From: Lepraria neglecta
Taxonomy: Eukaryota > Ascomycota > Lecanoromycetes > Lecanorales > Stereocaulaceae
Length of the DNA stretch: 64,000 nt
Reading direction: 5' to 3'
Assembly (NCBI GenBank): GCA_033220425.1
Contig: CM065651.1
Coordinates: 310,001 to 374,000 of the forward strand
The translations under genes were made by a program, and so were the position numbers. This document shows, piece after piece, positions 22,101-34,159 of the stretch; position 1 is the first letter of the stretch; each line of letters opens with the position of its first letter. Below the pieces are notes generated by a model, which did not search any database, was not told where the DNA came from, and saw only the letters and a list, made by a program, of their open reading frames with translations.

Positions 22101-22376
22101 CTATCGTACCCCCTCCATAATAGGAATGGCTTCCTACAGAACAAATCAGTGTCATCAAACTCAAGCTAAGACATTCCATCGACTCACATAACCCTCTGGA
22201 CAGCCCGTATAATTGGGTGGATAAGTCTTCACCAAGCAGCTGTAGTAATCGTCGTCGTCGGTGACGGAGACTTCTTTTCCACCAAGTTTGATGGTGATAT
22301 CGATATCGCCTAGGCCGTGGAGGGCTGGCATGGCCATGGTCAAGGGGAAGAATAGCAGTGCTTGGGAGATCTTCAT
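22101..22376 (-). CDS. Small secreted two-cysteine peptide, two exons
   Basis: Exon 1 (22376-22188) starts with ATG and encodes MKISQALLFFPLTMAMPALH, a strong signal peptide, then an acidic segment (VTDDDDYYSC) and KTYPPNYTGCPEGY. A GTGAGT donor at 22187 and a CTGTAG acceptor ending at 22134 give a 54-bp intron in phase 0. Exon 2 (22133-22101) adds EAIPIMEGVR and a stop. The mature peptide is about 55 residues with two cysteines, able to form one disulfide. Size and secretion resemble fungal secreted peptides of unknown role. Without splicing the frame would stop 8 codons later, so the intron model is only mildly preferred. Confidence 0.6.
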
Positions 22377-23454
22377 GATCGAAATTGAGTGTGTGGATAG
22401 AGAGGAGCTGGGGTAATTGTTCTGTACCCTGGTTGTAAGTATTCAAGCGGAGCAAGCCAGCACTTTAATATCTCAGTGACATCTTGGCTACTAAATATCC
22501 TACACAGTAGACCGAGTATGCCCTGTACGGCGTTGGCCTATGCAGGTTACTTTATGCACCCAAGAAGACGTACTCGTAGACGATGACCAGACGACCGAAT
22601 GGTAAAGACCGAGGAACGCCTCATGCAAAAGGCAAGTGGAGAAAGTGGGGCTGCTCGAAAGAAGAGCCAAGTTTGAAAACGCGACTTCCTGATGGAATAG
22701 ACTGCAACGGATATTGTTGAGGGAAGCAATTGGTGTGCTTGTGAGCAATAATGCAAGTTACCGTGTCCCACTGCAAGATAGCTCTTGCCCTTAGCATATT
22801 GATCGACAGAGTGCATTTCCCCGCCTCGCAAAGGTTGAATTAGTGAGCCTAATGATAAACAGGTGTCCATAGAGACTTCTTGAGGCTTTGGTAGTCCGAA
22901 ATTTCTTCTGGTCTTTTGCTCCCCTCCTAATGGTCCAGCTCCGCTGACAGAAAGATGAGCATCGCGACCGAAGCTGCAGTGGTGATAGACACGGTCTTGC
23001 AGTGTGCAGAGAAGCATTGAGCCATTTCAAAAAGCAAGTGGAGATGCTCAGTGCTGCGAGATGGAAAGTCTGTGGAGGCGTGGTCGACGACAGCGGTCCG
23101 TAGCGCCACTTGGCGCTACACCATGAAACTTCTTTCCTAGCAACTCACATCCAATCACATTCAGGCTTAGGATCAGTTGAAACATTCACTTTCTCGAGAT
23201 GGCTTAGACTGGAGCAAGCAAATTAGGGAGAGAATCCTACGAATGATCCAAAGGCTTGAACTGCTGGTTCCCTGGTATTTGAAAACTCCTGACGAAGGAT
23301 CTGAGAGGAGCTGAAAGTACAGAAAGTCGAAATATCAAGCCTTACTTAGGTACAGGAGCAGAAGACAGGTGTGAGAGATTTGAGTCCAGGGGGTTTCATT
23401 TCAAAACATCTTGATCTAGCCAAGCTGCTCCAAAGTTGTACCAATTGCGAGAAG
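22377..23454. other. No supported gene
   Basis: About 1.1 kb between the divergently arranged secreted peptide and P450 genes. It should contain both promoters. Minus frames at 22500-23109 lack motifs. Confidence 0.45.
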
Positions 23455-25340
23455 ATGGGACCCATTGCCTCTCATTATTTGGGGGACCTCGAATATGGGT
23501 TCAACGTACTCGTTATTTTGTCAGTATTGCTGGTAGGATACTTTACTTACAACTATATGCTACGACGTCGTGAATATGAAGTAAGTGATACACATCCATA
23601 TACTATGGCTAGCAATGACTGTAATCACAGGCCGACATGGCATTCGCTTCTCAACATGGATGCCAGCCCATGGCAGTCGCCTATCCTGTCAAATGGCCGC
23701 TGGGCTTCGACGTGCTCAAGGCACAGTACATCAACAACGCGAGTAAACGCCTCTTCGCGTTCCAACAGCCACATATTGACAAGCTCGGGCCCAATTTCTC
23801 AATGACCTTATTAGGCAGCACGGGCTATACAACTCTTGATCCTGACAACATAGAAGCCATGCTCTCCTCGAATTTTGAAGGTATGTCGTTCTCACACCGC
23901 AGAACAGCCAATGCCATATTTACCGAATTCCAGATTGGGGTATGGGCTCTCGGCGCAACGCTCTCCATCCCTTTATCGGCGAAGGTATTTTCACCCAAGA
24001 CGGCCCCGCCTGGAAGCATTCTCGAGAAATGCTTCGTCGACCATTTCTGAAAACTCATTACCAAGATCTTAAGGCTTTCAACGAGTATGTCAAACACCTC
24101 ATATCGAATCTTTCCTCCTCGGCCGGTGTGGTTGACTTGCAATCACACTTCTATAATTTCACCTTGGCCACTACTACTGCGCTTATCTTCGGCCAGGCGG
24201 TAGAGAGCGTTGAAGGTGAAGACCAGGACACTTTTGCTAACAGCTTCGATTATGCGTCATGGATCAGCTCACTGCGGATACGACTTCAGGACTTTTATTG
24301 GGCTTGTCGCACGAACAGATATGGACATGCTTGTCGAACAGTCAAAGACTTTGCGGGTGGGTTCGTTGATGAAGCTCTGAAAAACACAGATAAAGCAGCA
24401 ATGGCGGAGAACTCAAACGGTTATGCATTTATCCAAGATCTCTACGATGAACTCAAAGACCCAGTGCTTGTGCGTGATCAACTCGTCAACATTTTACTAG
24501 CTGGTAGAGATACCACGGCTTGCCTACTATCATGGACATTGTAAGCCCACATATCTGTTTGCATCTTTTACAATCCTGTTCTACTCCTCGTCCTGCAGGG
24601 CTGACGAATCACGTCCCAGCTTTCTCCTGGTCCGCCACCCTTCTACCCTTTCTCGTCTCCGCCAAGAAATCCAATTCATCATTGAGGATGAACAGGAATT
24701 GGTCAGGGCCCACATTCAGAAAATGTCCTACCTCAAATGCGTTTTGAATGAGAGTAAGTTATACCCTTATTCTATAGATTCTCCTTTTCGTCTCGGTCAT
24801 ACCCTACTGATCACTAATCCCTAACTAGCACTCCGACTCTACCCACCAGTCCCAATCAACATCCGCATAGCCCAACGCACCACCACCATCCCCAGAGGCG
24901 GCGGTCCAGACGGCACTTCCCCGGTCCTGGTCCGCCGAGGAACTGGTATCGGCTACATCCCTTACTACCTCCACCGCCGCAAGGACCTTTACGGCGAAGA
25001 TGCTTTGGACTTCCGCCCCGAGAGATGGGAGGATGGTAAACTCGACAGCATCGGGTGGGGTTATCTCCCATTTCATGCAGGGCCGAGGGTTTGTCTTGGT
25101 AGTAAGTGTTTTCCCACCAACCTCAAGCTCAATATCTTGAATCATGCCTGCGTTGAGACTAATAGCTAGGCAGAGGACTTCGCACTAATGGAAGCCTCCT
25201 GCGCGGTTGTGAGGATTATTCAGGCATTCCCAGACATCAGAGTGCCGCCAGAAGAAAAGATTGTGCCGACTGGGCAGGAGAAGCAGAATCTTACGATCTT
25301 TCTGGCGAGTGCGGAGGGTTGTAGAGTCCTACTCCAATGA
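23455..25340 (+). CDS. Cytochrome P450, CYP52-like (fatty acid or alkane hydroxylase type)
   Basis: Six exons join with consistent phases: 23455-23580, 23631-23880, 23934-24540, 24599-24753, 24829-25101 and 25174-25340, giving 525 residues. The N-terminus has one membrane anchor (LVILSVLLVGYF). The oxygen-binding I-helix reads AGRDTT (315-320) and the K-helix ExxR is ETLR (379-382), followed by LYPPVPIN. The heme-binding loop is FHAGPRVCLG with Cys468 as the thiolate ligand. The WTL-ADESRP and FRPERW stretches resemble CYP52/CYP539-type enzymes, which hydroxylate the terminal carbon of alkanes and fatty acids in the ER. The usual FNAGPR is FHAGPR here. Substrate is inferred only from family. 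The gene looks intact. Confidence 0.85.
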
Positions 25341-26467
25341 TACAAAGGTGTGTTGTCAAGTACATTTGCTCTGATTACTACATGGTGGTGAGCCCTTAGG
25401 CCACAGGTGGCGTGAAAGCAAGCGCCCATGGATATGGAGGCTGCCCATAGACAGCGCCCGACAAGGCACCCTAGAGTATCTACATCCTACTTGGAGGCTA
25501 GGCTAGAGCTTAGGCGTCCGGAATGGGGTGTCAATCAATACTACCTACTGGTACCACCTTCTGTACATACGAGAGCGAGATAAGAAGTACGTTTCGGGGC
25601 TCCTATAGCAACAGCATTGGCGATATTGGGGTTGGGGCAAGTTTTTGGCAAGCCACCGCTTGCCAAGTTTTTAAGCTAGAAGATGAAATAGATGTAGCAA
25701 GGCTATGCAATCTCAAAGCAGGGGACGTACCCCGTAATCTTCGTACATACCACCGTGGCGGTGGCTCAGCACAGCAGACGGCGGGACGGAAATGGGTGTT
25801 GGTGTTTAGTGCATTTCCAATTTCCACCACCAAGAACAATCTTGCAGGAAATCCTTCGATACTTCTCGCTTAAGGAATTGTTGACCAACTGGATGTATCT
25901 CGCTTGAGGAATAATGGCTAACGAAGTGTTTCCCGTAACTAGTATGCGAGCGAAGGAGACGCCACCAAGCGCCTGATGGGATCTAGATTTGGAATATTCC
26001 AACTAGCTAAACGAAATGAAGGACGGTCGTACGATGTTTCATTGTTTGCTCAAACACCTAACAAGATAAACCAAGGGTCGTACTATGTTTCTTTCTCTCT
26101 AGTGCAGATAGGTCTGAATTCTTGCTCAAAAAGTAGAATTCAATAAATAGTCTACTACCAGACTCCAATATTGCCTGATAAGGGAATCCTAGAAGATATC
26201 CCCAGGTATCCCATCCCAATCGCTCCGCGCCAAGAAAATTCGTAACGTCGTTATAATACAAGACATTAATATAGAGAATGAATATAATGAATATAATGAG
26301 ACAATATGGTCAATGAAAAGTACCGGCCTTCCCACTGCCCCATCTCCCATCTCCCTCCTCCTCCTCCTCCTCCTCCTCCTCCTCCTCCTTCTCCTTCTCC
26401 GTCCCCCCCTTCTTCCTTGCCCTCTCCCCTTTCCTCCTCTCCCCGCCTCCCTTTTGACGGAACTCCA
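25341..26467. other. Intergenic between convergent genes
   Basis: The plus frame at 25523-25873 has no recognisable motif. Contains the pyrimidine-rich repeat at 26351-26400. Otherwise nothing seen. Confidence 0.45.
26351..26400. repeat. (TCC)n microsatellite
   Basis: About 15 TCC/CTC triplets with two TTC interruptions, just beyond the stop of the lectin gene, probably in its 3' untranslated region. It creates long artificial Pro- and Leu-only frames. Confidence 0.9.
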
Positions 26468-28180
26468 TCAAGAATTCGGAATCGGCACACTAGTACTCGT
26501 CCACTGCCCAACATCCAAATCCCTAACAAATTCCGTGATATCAGTGCCATTAGTCTGGTAGAACGCCAGCAAGCTATTCCCACCGCTCGAATTCGGGAGC
26601 GCCGTAACAGATAGATGTGTACCGGCTAGACCATCGGCGCCATTGATGGTGAAAGTTTCGGAGGTCGGGATAGAAGTGTTTTCGGCGGCCCAGCTAACGT
26701 TGAAGCCAGAGATGCTAAGGTCAGGGTTTTGCGCGTAGAGATAGTTCGTGTAGCCCATTGAGGAGTTTTGGAAGACGGGGATGGTTACGTCGCCTAGTGA
26801 ATGTTATTAAGGGGCTTATTTGGGGTGTTAGGGGGCAGTAGGGCTTACTCTTTGTCCATACATTGATTGGATGGGTGTTGTTGCCGCCCATGGTTGTGTT
26901 CAGGTCTTTCCATAGGATGTTGACTTCGTTCTGTAGATTGATGAAGAAGACGTAGGTATCGCTGCCCGGACCCCATGAGTAACAGCCAACGCCGCCATGG
27001 CCGTTATAGCCATCGAATGTCTGCTGTTGTGTCCATGTAGTGTCGCCGTATGTCCAGCCTACGGAATTGAAGGAGGTAGAGTTTGTTGCGTACCAGAGAT
27101 GGATACCGACGGTTTGATCCGAGCTATTGCCTGTACTTGTTGTCGTTTGTCCCGGAACGGGGCTATGCTTATACGCTGCGTCGGAGTAGAAGCTACCATA
27201 CCAACAAGCTTCCAGTCCAACATTAGGATCGTCCATCGCCTGCAGGTTCATACTGTTTATAGGCCCAGGGGCCCAGACATTAGTAGTATTGCTGTTGATG
27301 ACCTCTTGTATTGTATTATTGACGCTGATGTAGAATATGTGCCACTATGACGGTATTAGTATGCAACATCTTTCTGGAGACTTCTGAATGCTCACGGCAG
27401 CCGTATCGTTCCTAGCATATGCCACTGCCGCAATCGGTGTTCCGTTTTTCGCATCTGCTGCCACTATTTGAGTGACGTCTCCTCCTTTCCAATTTCCGTC
27501 GCTTCCCAGCTGCGCTTGCCGTATTTGTCCAGTATGATGTTGAAAGTACATGACGATGCTTCCATAGCCTCCAGAACCAAATGATTCTGAAGCAAGAGCA
27601 ATTCCTGAGCCGTTGAAGGCTCCGATGGTAGATAGGTGACTGGGATTGGCGGAGGTTATTCCACCAGATGATGGAGCGGTTGAATGAGGTGCAGGTGCCG
27701 CCGTGCTCGAACTTGACAGCACAAGTGTCAGCCCATCAGACTCAAGGTCTTGAGGGAGCTCTCCATCCAATACCTTTTCCGAGTCAAGCCCACACCCAGC
27801 CCGACTGCAAGTCCTATCACCAGACATGCGATGGCGCCTATGATAAAGAAGAGCCAAGGTTTCTTTCTCCTTTCCCGCGGTGGATGGGCAACTTCCTTAT
27901 CATCCCCCACGACTGGCGGACGGACCATCTCCTTCTCCGTTGAATTTCGGATCCCGAATGTGCGATACGTCTCCTTCCCTTCAGACTCTGCACTCAAGAT
28001 GGATCCCAATCCCGGCGACGCAAGGCCGTTGCTCATTGGAGAGGTTCCACCTTCCGAATGGTGGTCCATATAACTCGAGTTCCTCTCCGGTAGCTCTACT
28101 CTGTACGAAGAATCCATATTGACTTCCGGCGCATAGGACCCTGTCAACCGCTGCATCTTCTTCTCCCCAAGAGTAGCCAT
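26468..28180 (-). CDS. Fucose-specific-lectin-like type II membrane protein
   Basis: Four exons join in phase (28180-27774, 27711-27396, 27344-26849, 26793-26468) for 514 residues. The first 107 residues are hydrophilic and cytosolic. Residues about 108-132 (PWLFFIIGAIACLVIGL and on) form one transmembrane helix after the basic RERRKK, so the C-terminal part should face outside. A Ser/Pro linker leads to repeated beta-propeller blades with the spaced Trp/Gly pattern of fungal fucose-specific lectins: FNGSGIALASESFG, DGYNGHGGVGCYSWGPGSD, NGTDITEFVRDLD. Many N-glycosylation sites (NSS, NNT, NTS) support the outside location. The family binds L-fucose; here binding is inferred, and the membrane anchor suggests a cell-surface receptor or adhesin. 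Introns are 62, 51 and 55 bp. Confidence 0.8.
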
Positions 28181-30059
28181 GAATTGGAAACGAAATTGTT
28201 TGGATCTTCGCTGGGATGAAAGGAAGGAAGAGGGTCTCAGAGTTCGCATGCAGCGAAATAGCAAGGACTGCGCCCACCGTATGGGTGCATGGCAAGCGGG
28301 GGATTGCTGGACTTTGCCCACATTCTAGACTCTTTAGGGTTCTTAGCCGAAGTAGCACAGCCTTACAAACCTCCGCCGGGGTGACGGGGTCAGCGAGCCA
28401 AACGTAACATGGTTTCGAGGACTTTCCTTTCTTCGCGTGGGATTTCATGCAGTCAGCATTGTGTGGCTTTTGCCAAGGAAGTTGATTGGCTAAGGAACGG
28501 ACCGCCGTAACCAGCTACGGTGTTCATGTACGAGAAGCTGAAGATCCGCCCTTATCAAAGCGAGGTCACAAGGCGGTCAAGCTGAAGAAGGAGGCACAGC
28601 CAATAATCGATCATTCCTTCTGCAGGGCAGAGCAAGAGCGTAAGGAATGAGGAGGCGGACCGGAGAGGTGAGGCATTAATGCGATTGGTTTCATCCTGCC
28701 GACGGGTCTAGATGGGAGTGATAGATAGTTAGGTGATGATGGACGCATAACTATCAGTCAGAAAGCCAAAGATTCCATAATCGTTCAAGACTTGACGATG
28801 GCAGGAGTAGTCAATTAATAAAGTGCTCTCATTGCTGGATCTGCGCCCTGATGCCCAATTCGAACCAGTGCTCGCTTAAAAACGCGGCCGGGAGCAGTTT
28901 AGTTTACTTGATGGCGTCAGAAATTGCTAACCATTCTTGGCCCAGCTGGTGTTCTTGCCTTTTTAGCTCATATCAAGCACGTCCTACTGCACCTCTACTG
29001 CAGTCAACATGCGCTAGAGAAATACTCGGCACACTCCGATTATGGGAAATGGTTATCTTCACTGTTCCATAAGGCTCTACCACACAAGAAACATAGGCTA
29101 GTCGCCCCAACAGCACGGACATGATCTCGGAGGCTTTTCCAGAAGGTCTGGAAGTAGGTCTCTGAAGCATTATATCAATACCCGAAAGAACCGTAGGTAC
29201 TTTGTCATTTTTCGCATTGTGGAAGCGAGCCACATCAGCCTCAAATGTACCTCCTTATGTACCTCCTTCCCTCTCCGGAGAATCCCGGTCAGAGCCAGAA
29301 CTGTTCGGACGAAGCGAGACCTTAGAAACAAGGACAACTCCAAGCCTCCACAACCGGCAACTCTGCTCAGCTTAAGGGGCCGAATCTTGTGCCATGTGAT
29401 TGTACTTGACATCTCACGATGATGTGTAGCGACCTTGATTTTGGAGGCCCTCGAGGCTGAACAGCACCGTCCAATAGGCATCCAGAGAAGCCTCCGAATG
29501 TAGCGCCAAGAGATGTATACGAAAACCTTCGTATCCTCCCAATCCTCATTTAAAGAGACACTGCTTGCAATTCGGCCCCAAGATTAACGTGTCGTGGAAC
29601 TTTCCTTGTATTGCTACTCTGTTTGCAAATACAAAACAGCTCCAGAGTTCTAGTAAAGCAATGGTGGAGTACGGGCAGAATCTTGGTACTGTTTGATAGC
29701 TTGATTGGTTGAAGACTCTTCGGGACAATTACTGAAAGTTGCATAACCTGGAGAAAATGGCTGCAGCTCGTGACGAAGTGGTGAGCCAATCCTGTGTCTC
29801 TCAATCGGCTTGTCTTCGATTGTAATTCGAATGATTGTTCTTCTGTCCGTGGTTCGATTGTTGACGCCTGAAGCCAATTTGCCTTGGAAATGTGTGTTGC
29901 TGCTGGCTAGTTTGTCTTTGATTTTCCTTGGAAAGACTGTCCTTCCGTACATTTTTCCATGTCTGGCGGTTCAAAGGCAGTTGCCTTGTGGGTTTTGATA
30001 TTACTGGCTCGGTAAAATAGAGAATGATGAACCAAACAAAAACTAGTTCTGTGGAGATT
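28181..30059. other. No supported gene
   Basis: About 1.9 kb. Upstream of the lectin start, short frames on both strands without motifs. I see no repeats or RNA genes in it. Confidence 0.45.
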
Positions 30060-32424
30060 GGGAACACTCGGAGCGATAATAGACCATCTCAGGGTAGTTT
30101 ATTAGCTTTGAGTGCTAAAGCCATTGACGAGAGATTTTAACCCTGCAATAACGGATGATTTCCCACCCGTCGAGGAACTGCTGCTCGGTGCAGGAAAGGG
30201 ACAAGAGTGGCAACGAACAGGCTCGAGTAATGGATACGTGACGGGAGGATCTGAAGGCTACTTCGAACATACCGCTGAGGGTGATCGCAGTAGCGCTGCC
30301 AGCCCCAGATCGAGCGAAGGCGAACACAAGGGTGGGTACATCCGCTCCACATGCCGCAGAAAACGAAACTGACAGCCGACAGAGAAGTCGGTAGCAGTGG
30401 GTGACAGTCTTGCAGAGGATCGCAATACCCAAGACGCTCAGCGAGAGGCCGGCGGCAGTATTGGCCATACGAGCGACGACTTGACCGCTGATAGAGGGGA
30501 TGAAGAGAGAGAGGCCGTGCGTCTAGGTCAGTGTGGACGACTCAACCGCTGTAGACATATCTGATGATTCTAGACTTGTCAATCGTGACTTACGATACGG
30601 ACAGTGATGACTCCGATGCGTTTACCGCTTTACGAAAAAAGCTGACGCCCCAATTCAAGTATCCGTCTATCTTGAGACCTAAAGACAGGAACAATCTCGC
30701 AAGTTCGACTCGGAATAAACCTGGCAGCCCAGGTAAGTGTTGAATGCGGATTCAGCGATCTAAATAGTCGTCTAACATTCTCCAGGTGACCCGATTGTGG
30801 TTCAGGATGAGGACACCGATAGCAGCGGCGACGGTACTTCGGAGGAGGAGCAGGTTGGGAACCATGTTTCGTTCAGGACTTCGCCGACGTCTGTGGGGGG
30901 CTCAGAGGCTGGGTAGAACCCAAATCCCCATGCTTGATGATTCCAATACTAATAGATTGCGTCGATCCAGATATTCAACCCTCTGTCAGAAGAGTAAACA
31001 GGATACCCCCAACACCTCTCCCCCACACCGCAATACCCTCTCGTCGACTCCCGGCAAGCGAACTTGCGGGTCCAAAGGCAGAGATTGCGAGGGTCTCACG
31101 CCTGACCCATCAACGGGTAGGGATAAGAAGAATCCGTGGAACGGTCAAGAGGGATCGACGAAGAAAAGGCATCCGTCTGCCGTTAAGGGAAGTCTGCGTC
31201 GAAGCGTCGCCGCTGTTTGTCACCTGAGCGAGATGAAGCTGTCAGCAGTCAAGGTGGGTGTGAAATGCGCATTGCTGATACAATAAGTTGAACGGCCGTC
31301 TGATATTCTACAGGTACCCCGCTTGCGGTCCAGGACCATAACGGCGACACCGAGAACGACGATACTTCTGCTACGAGCTGCAGTACAGACAATATTATCC
31401 CATACTCTCTCCGATCGCCTATTGCGATGTGGAGCCCAACACACTTTACGGACGCCGAGCCTGAGACAACCACAGGCGCCACCGACATTCGAGATTACTC
31501 CAAGCGCACAGCAGACAGAGCACGTTTGAACGAGGGTGGGGAAGGTGTGCACAGGTTGGAGAAGGCCCGGTGTGCAGGTTAGTGCGCAGCTCCCAACCCC
31601 TGTGGGCGCGTCTAATGACTCTCGAAAGACCCGATCATGATCGACGAGACAGACGATAACGACGATGACATGAACGACCCTGCCGAACATCGCCGGTTTC
31701 TATCACTGGCCCAGTCGGCTCCTCGGCCTGTTTTCAGATCTCCCTTTGATCGAAAAATCCAGCATCGCGAGAACGCAAGCTCAAGTCGATCCAGTGAAAT
31801 TGGTGACAGTCAAGGTGTGCCCCCCCCCAGTGCATTTCTAACCAGTAACCGGGATTTCTTCTGACATACTTCAGATGACCCTCTGGTGGTGGAGGATGAC
31901 GAAGAAAAGACTGGCGAAACTGGCGGTTCTACCAGGGCTACGAGTATGGAGTCTGAGATTGGCACCGCACACCTCAAAGCTCCCTCCCCAGGGAACAGCC
32001 AAAGACATACGGTTGCTTGAGTCCTAATACCACCTCACCTACCACCTCGTTCCTTGATCGCTCCATCTCTCCCAGTATTATACTATCCTGTAATCGAGTT
32101 GAGCAGACTATCCGTAGAGGTGATCGCAGAGCAGCAACGACCGTCCATCCCCCTCACGCCATCACCGTCACCCCACCTCTTCCCGAGCAGCCTAAGGACC
32201 AAGGAGCTTCAGTATTGGATAAAGAGGAGTGGGAGATTATAAGGTTCGTTAACAAAAGATAGACGGGAAGGGGCTATAAATACAAGGTATGCTGGGAGAA
32301 AACATGGCTACTCGAAAGCGAGTTAGGAAATATACAGGAACTACTGCGGCACTTTAAGGCACAAGGCCGAGCTCAGCGTGGACGTAAACGGGGTAGACCG
32401 GCTGGCGCAGACAAGGGTCAGTGA
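30060..32424 (+). pseudogene. Acidic, chromodomain-like multicopy gene, copy A (degenerate)
   Basis: A chain of exon-like frames separated by short GT..AG introns. They encode acidic modules such as DPIVVQDEDTDSSGDGTSEE, a middle block (NGDTENDDTSATSCSTDNI then IPYSLRSPIA), DPIMIDETDDNDDDMNDP and DDPLVVEDDEEKTGET. The last part reads EWEIIRFVNKR, GYKYKVCWEKTWL and ESELGNIQELLRHFK. This pattern of aromatic residues followed by a short helix resembles a chromodomain. A basic tail (GRKRGRPAG) ends at 32424. The repeated (D)DPxVV(E/Q)D starts of several exons suggest internal module duplication. Related copies lie at 33100-33271 and 39363-39850. The copy carries several breaks and is probably dead. 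Function unknown; histone or DNA binding is inferred. Confidence 0.5.
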
Positions 32425-33099
32425 TCGTTGCTTATTTTATTATTCGCAGAAGAAGTATATACTCTCTTAATTCTATCTGAGGTGATAAGAAGTTCCCAAG
32501 TTTCTATTTTATATCTTTTTCTTCACACCCCATTACGTTCTAACACCGTTTCAAAGCAAAACAGTCATCGACGGGTCTGCAGTTCTGATTGGGGCTGCCT
32601 CGTCATGACTTTTCCCCACCAGCCTTTCCATAAAGTAGCCCTCCGGAGGCGTTAGTGATGTCTGCTCTGTGATCAGCAATGCTCGCTTCTCCCACCCAAA
32701 CACCTAGTGCGTTACCTGGCCCCCCAAGTACATTGTTTCCTCCTCGACACCTCTGGCCATCGGACACCTTAAAGGCGCTAATAAACTAGACAGCGTCGCT
32801 GAAGGCTTAGTAAGATGCTGATCAAGTCCATGGAAATAGTCAAATCAAGTTCTTTGGGATCTTGTAATCCGTTAGATAGGATAGGGAATCGATATTCTGG
32901 AAGACTAGAGTCTAGTATGACCAATAACCCAGTCCCTTAATCTTGCATATATGAATCGCCGGCACTCACTCTTGTACGGGCCGAATCTTCGAGACATGCC
33001 GAGGTTTTGAGCACCATTCCATATTTGATAGATTGGACATTGTACGTCGACTCAACTACATTTGGGATGTTTTTCAAAGGCCACTGTTACTACTCTTCT
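32425..33099. other. No supported gene
   Basis: Flank between copies A and B of the chromodomain-like family. Short frames only. Confidence 0.45.
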
Positions 33100-33271
33100 A
33101 ACTCCTCTCCAGGAGTAATCATTCGTCTTGCTTCTCGTTCGCACCAGTACATGGCTGCCCAAAGGTGAACTGGGAAACGCACAGGAGTTGCTGCGGGAGT
33201 TTGAGGCAAACGGCCGAGCACGACATGGACGCAAACGGGGTGGACCGGCTCGCACATACAAAGTTTGGTGA
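33100..33271 (+). pseudogene. Same family, copy B: C-terminal fragment
   Basis: Encodes TWLPKGELGNAQELLREFEA, then NGRARHGRKRGGPAR and a stop at 33271, closely matching the end of copy A (TWLLESELGNIQELLRHFKA, GRAQRGRKRGRPAG). Only the last third of the chromodomain-like region and the basic tail are present. Confidence 0.6.
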
Positions 33272-33661
33272 TGGTTATATACTTTCATGTAGAATTTTAC
33301 TTTGTGACTGGAGGATGTACATGTTTTCTTGCCAAAAGATATCCTGTCCTGCAAATTTCTATTACAGGCGCCAGAGGAAGGGTGAGTGCAGGATCTTTTT
33401 AATGCTACCGACGGTCCAATTCCTCTTGTAGATGTACGCAATCTAAACTAACAATTGCCTTCGTGAACCGGAACGAGAAAGCAGCGCGAACCCTTCGAGA
33501 TTGAGTAGAGTAGCCACCGCATCTTAAATTTGAAGTCCTGCAACCAATCCAATACGCCCTTATGTATTTGTCCACGTTTCTCGCACATGCAGAACAGTAC
33601 AGGTCTATTCGACCTATCAGCTGCGGCTCGACTCAGGCCTGGGAGGTGTACGACCCGTAAG

Positions 33662-33946
33662 CTATGCTCCCACTGCGACGGAGGAGCCGGCCGTTGCCGA
33701 AGTGGAACCTTTACTACCGCTGCCCGAGCCTTTGTCGTCCTTTCCTCCGCCAGGTCCTTTCTTCCGACAACTTGGACAAGCAAAGCGTCGATTGCGGCTC
33801 GAGGCTTTCGAAGCTCTCTGGAGCGTAGCGCATACATTTCCTCTTCTATCAGCAGCCGGGCACCATATGACTCTACTTTGTAGGGGCTCGTTGGTTGTAT
33901 GCCCACATGTCCAAGTCACTGGAGCTGGGTCATCTTGCCAACACAT
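33662..33946 (-). CDS. Small cysteine-rich (zinc-binding-like) protein, 94 residues
   Basis: ATG at 33946 opens MCWQDDPAPVTWTCGHTTNE, followed by WCPAADRRGNVC and FACPSCRKKG, then a Gly/Ser-rich tail (GSGSGSKGSTSA). The Cys-x-CGH and final CPSC motifs give six cysteines and one histidine that could bind one or two zinc ions, loosely like a RING half. I recall similar short uncharacterised proteins beginning MCW..D in filamentous fungi. An open frame continues upstream of this ATG to 34126 but is less conserved in character, so I chose the MCW start. No intron needed. Confidence 0.5.
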   Translation of the reverse strand: MCWQDDPAPVTWTCGHTTNEPLQSRVIWCPAADRRGNVCATLQRASKASSRNRRFACPSCRKKGPGGGKDDKGSGSGSKGSTSATAGSSVAVGA

Positions 33947-34159
33947 TGGGAAGGTTCGTCTCGGCCTGGCTTGGTTTCGCCGAAGAGTTATCCGAAATAC
34001 AATCAGAGCCAGGTTGACAAGTTTAGGGACGGTAGACAGAAAGTTAAGTGTAAAGCCACGTGAGAACCAAATGCGGAGGGTTGAGGGTGGTTGCAGCTCG
34101 CCATTTGACTGGTGACTCATATACACTAGGCAGCAACCCGAAGATCATGACTCATTGCT

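Noticed and set aside
26306-26583. Long Pro-, Leu- and Gly-only frames on both strands
   Set aside because: Artefacts of the (TCC)n microsatellite in the 3' flank of the lectin gene.
28850-28900. A TTCGAA-type T-loop suggesting a tRNA on the minus strand
   Set aside because: No acceptor, D or anticodon arms can be paired around it. No tRNA, rRNA or CRISPR array was found in the window.
30115-30468. Minus frame beginning MANTAAGLSLSVLGIAILCK, like a HeLo-type start
   Set aside because: Only about 30 residues look right; it lies antisense to exon-like sequence of the chromodomain-like family and no HeLo continuation is found.
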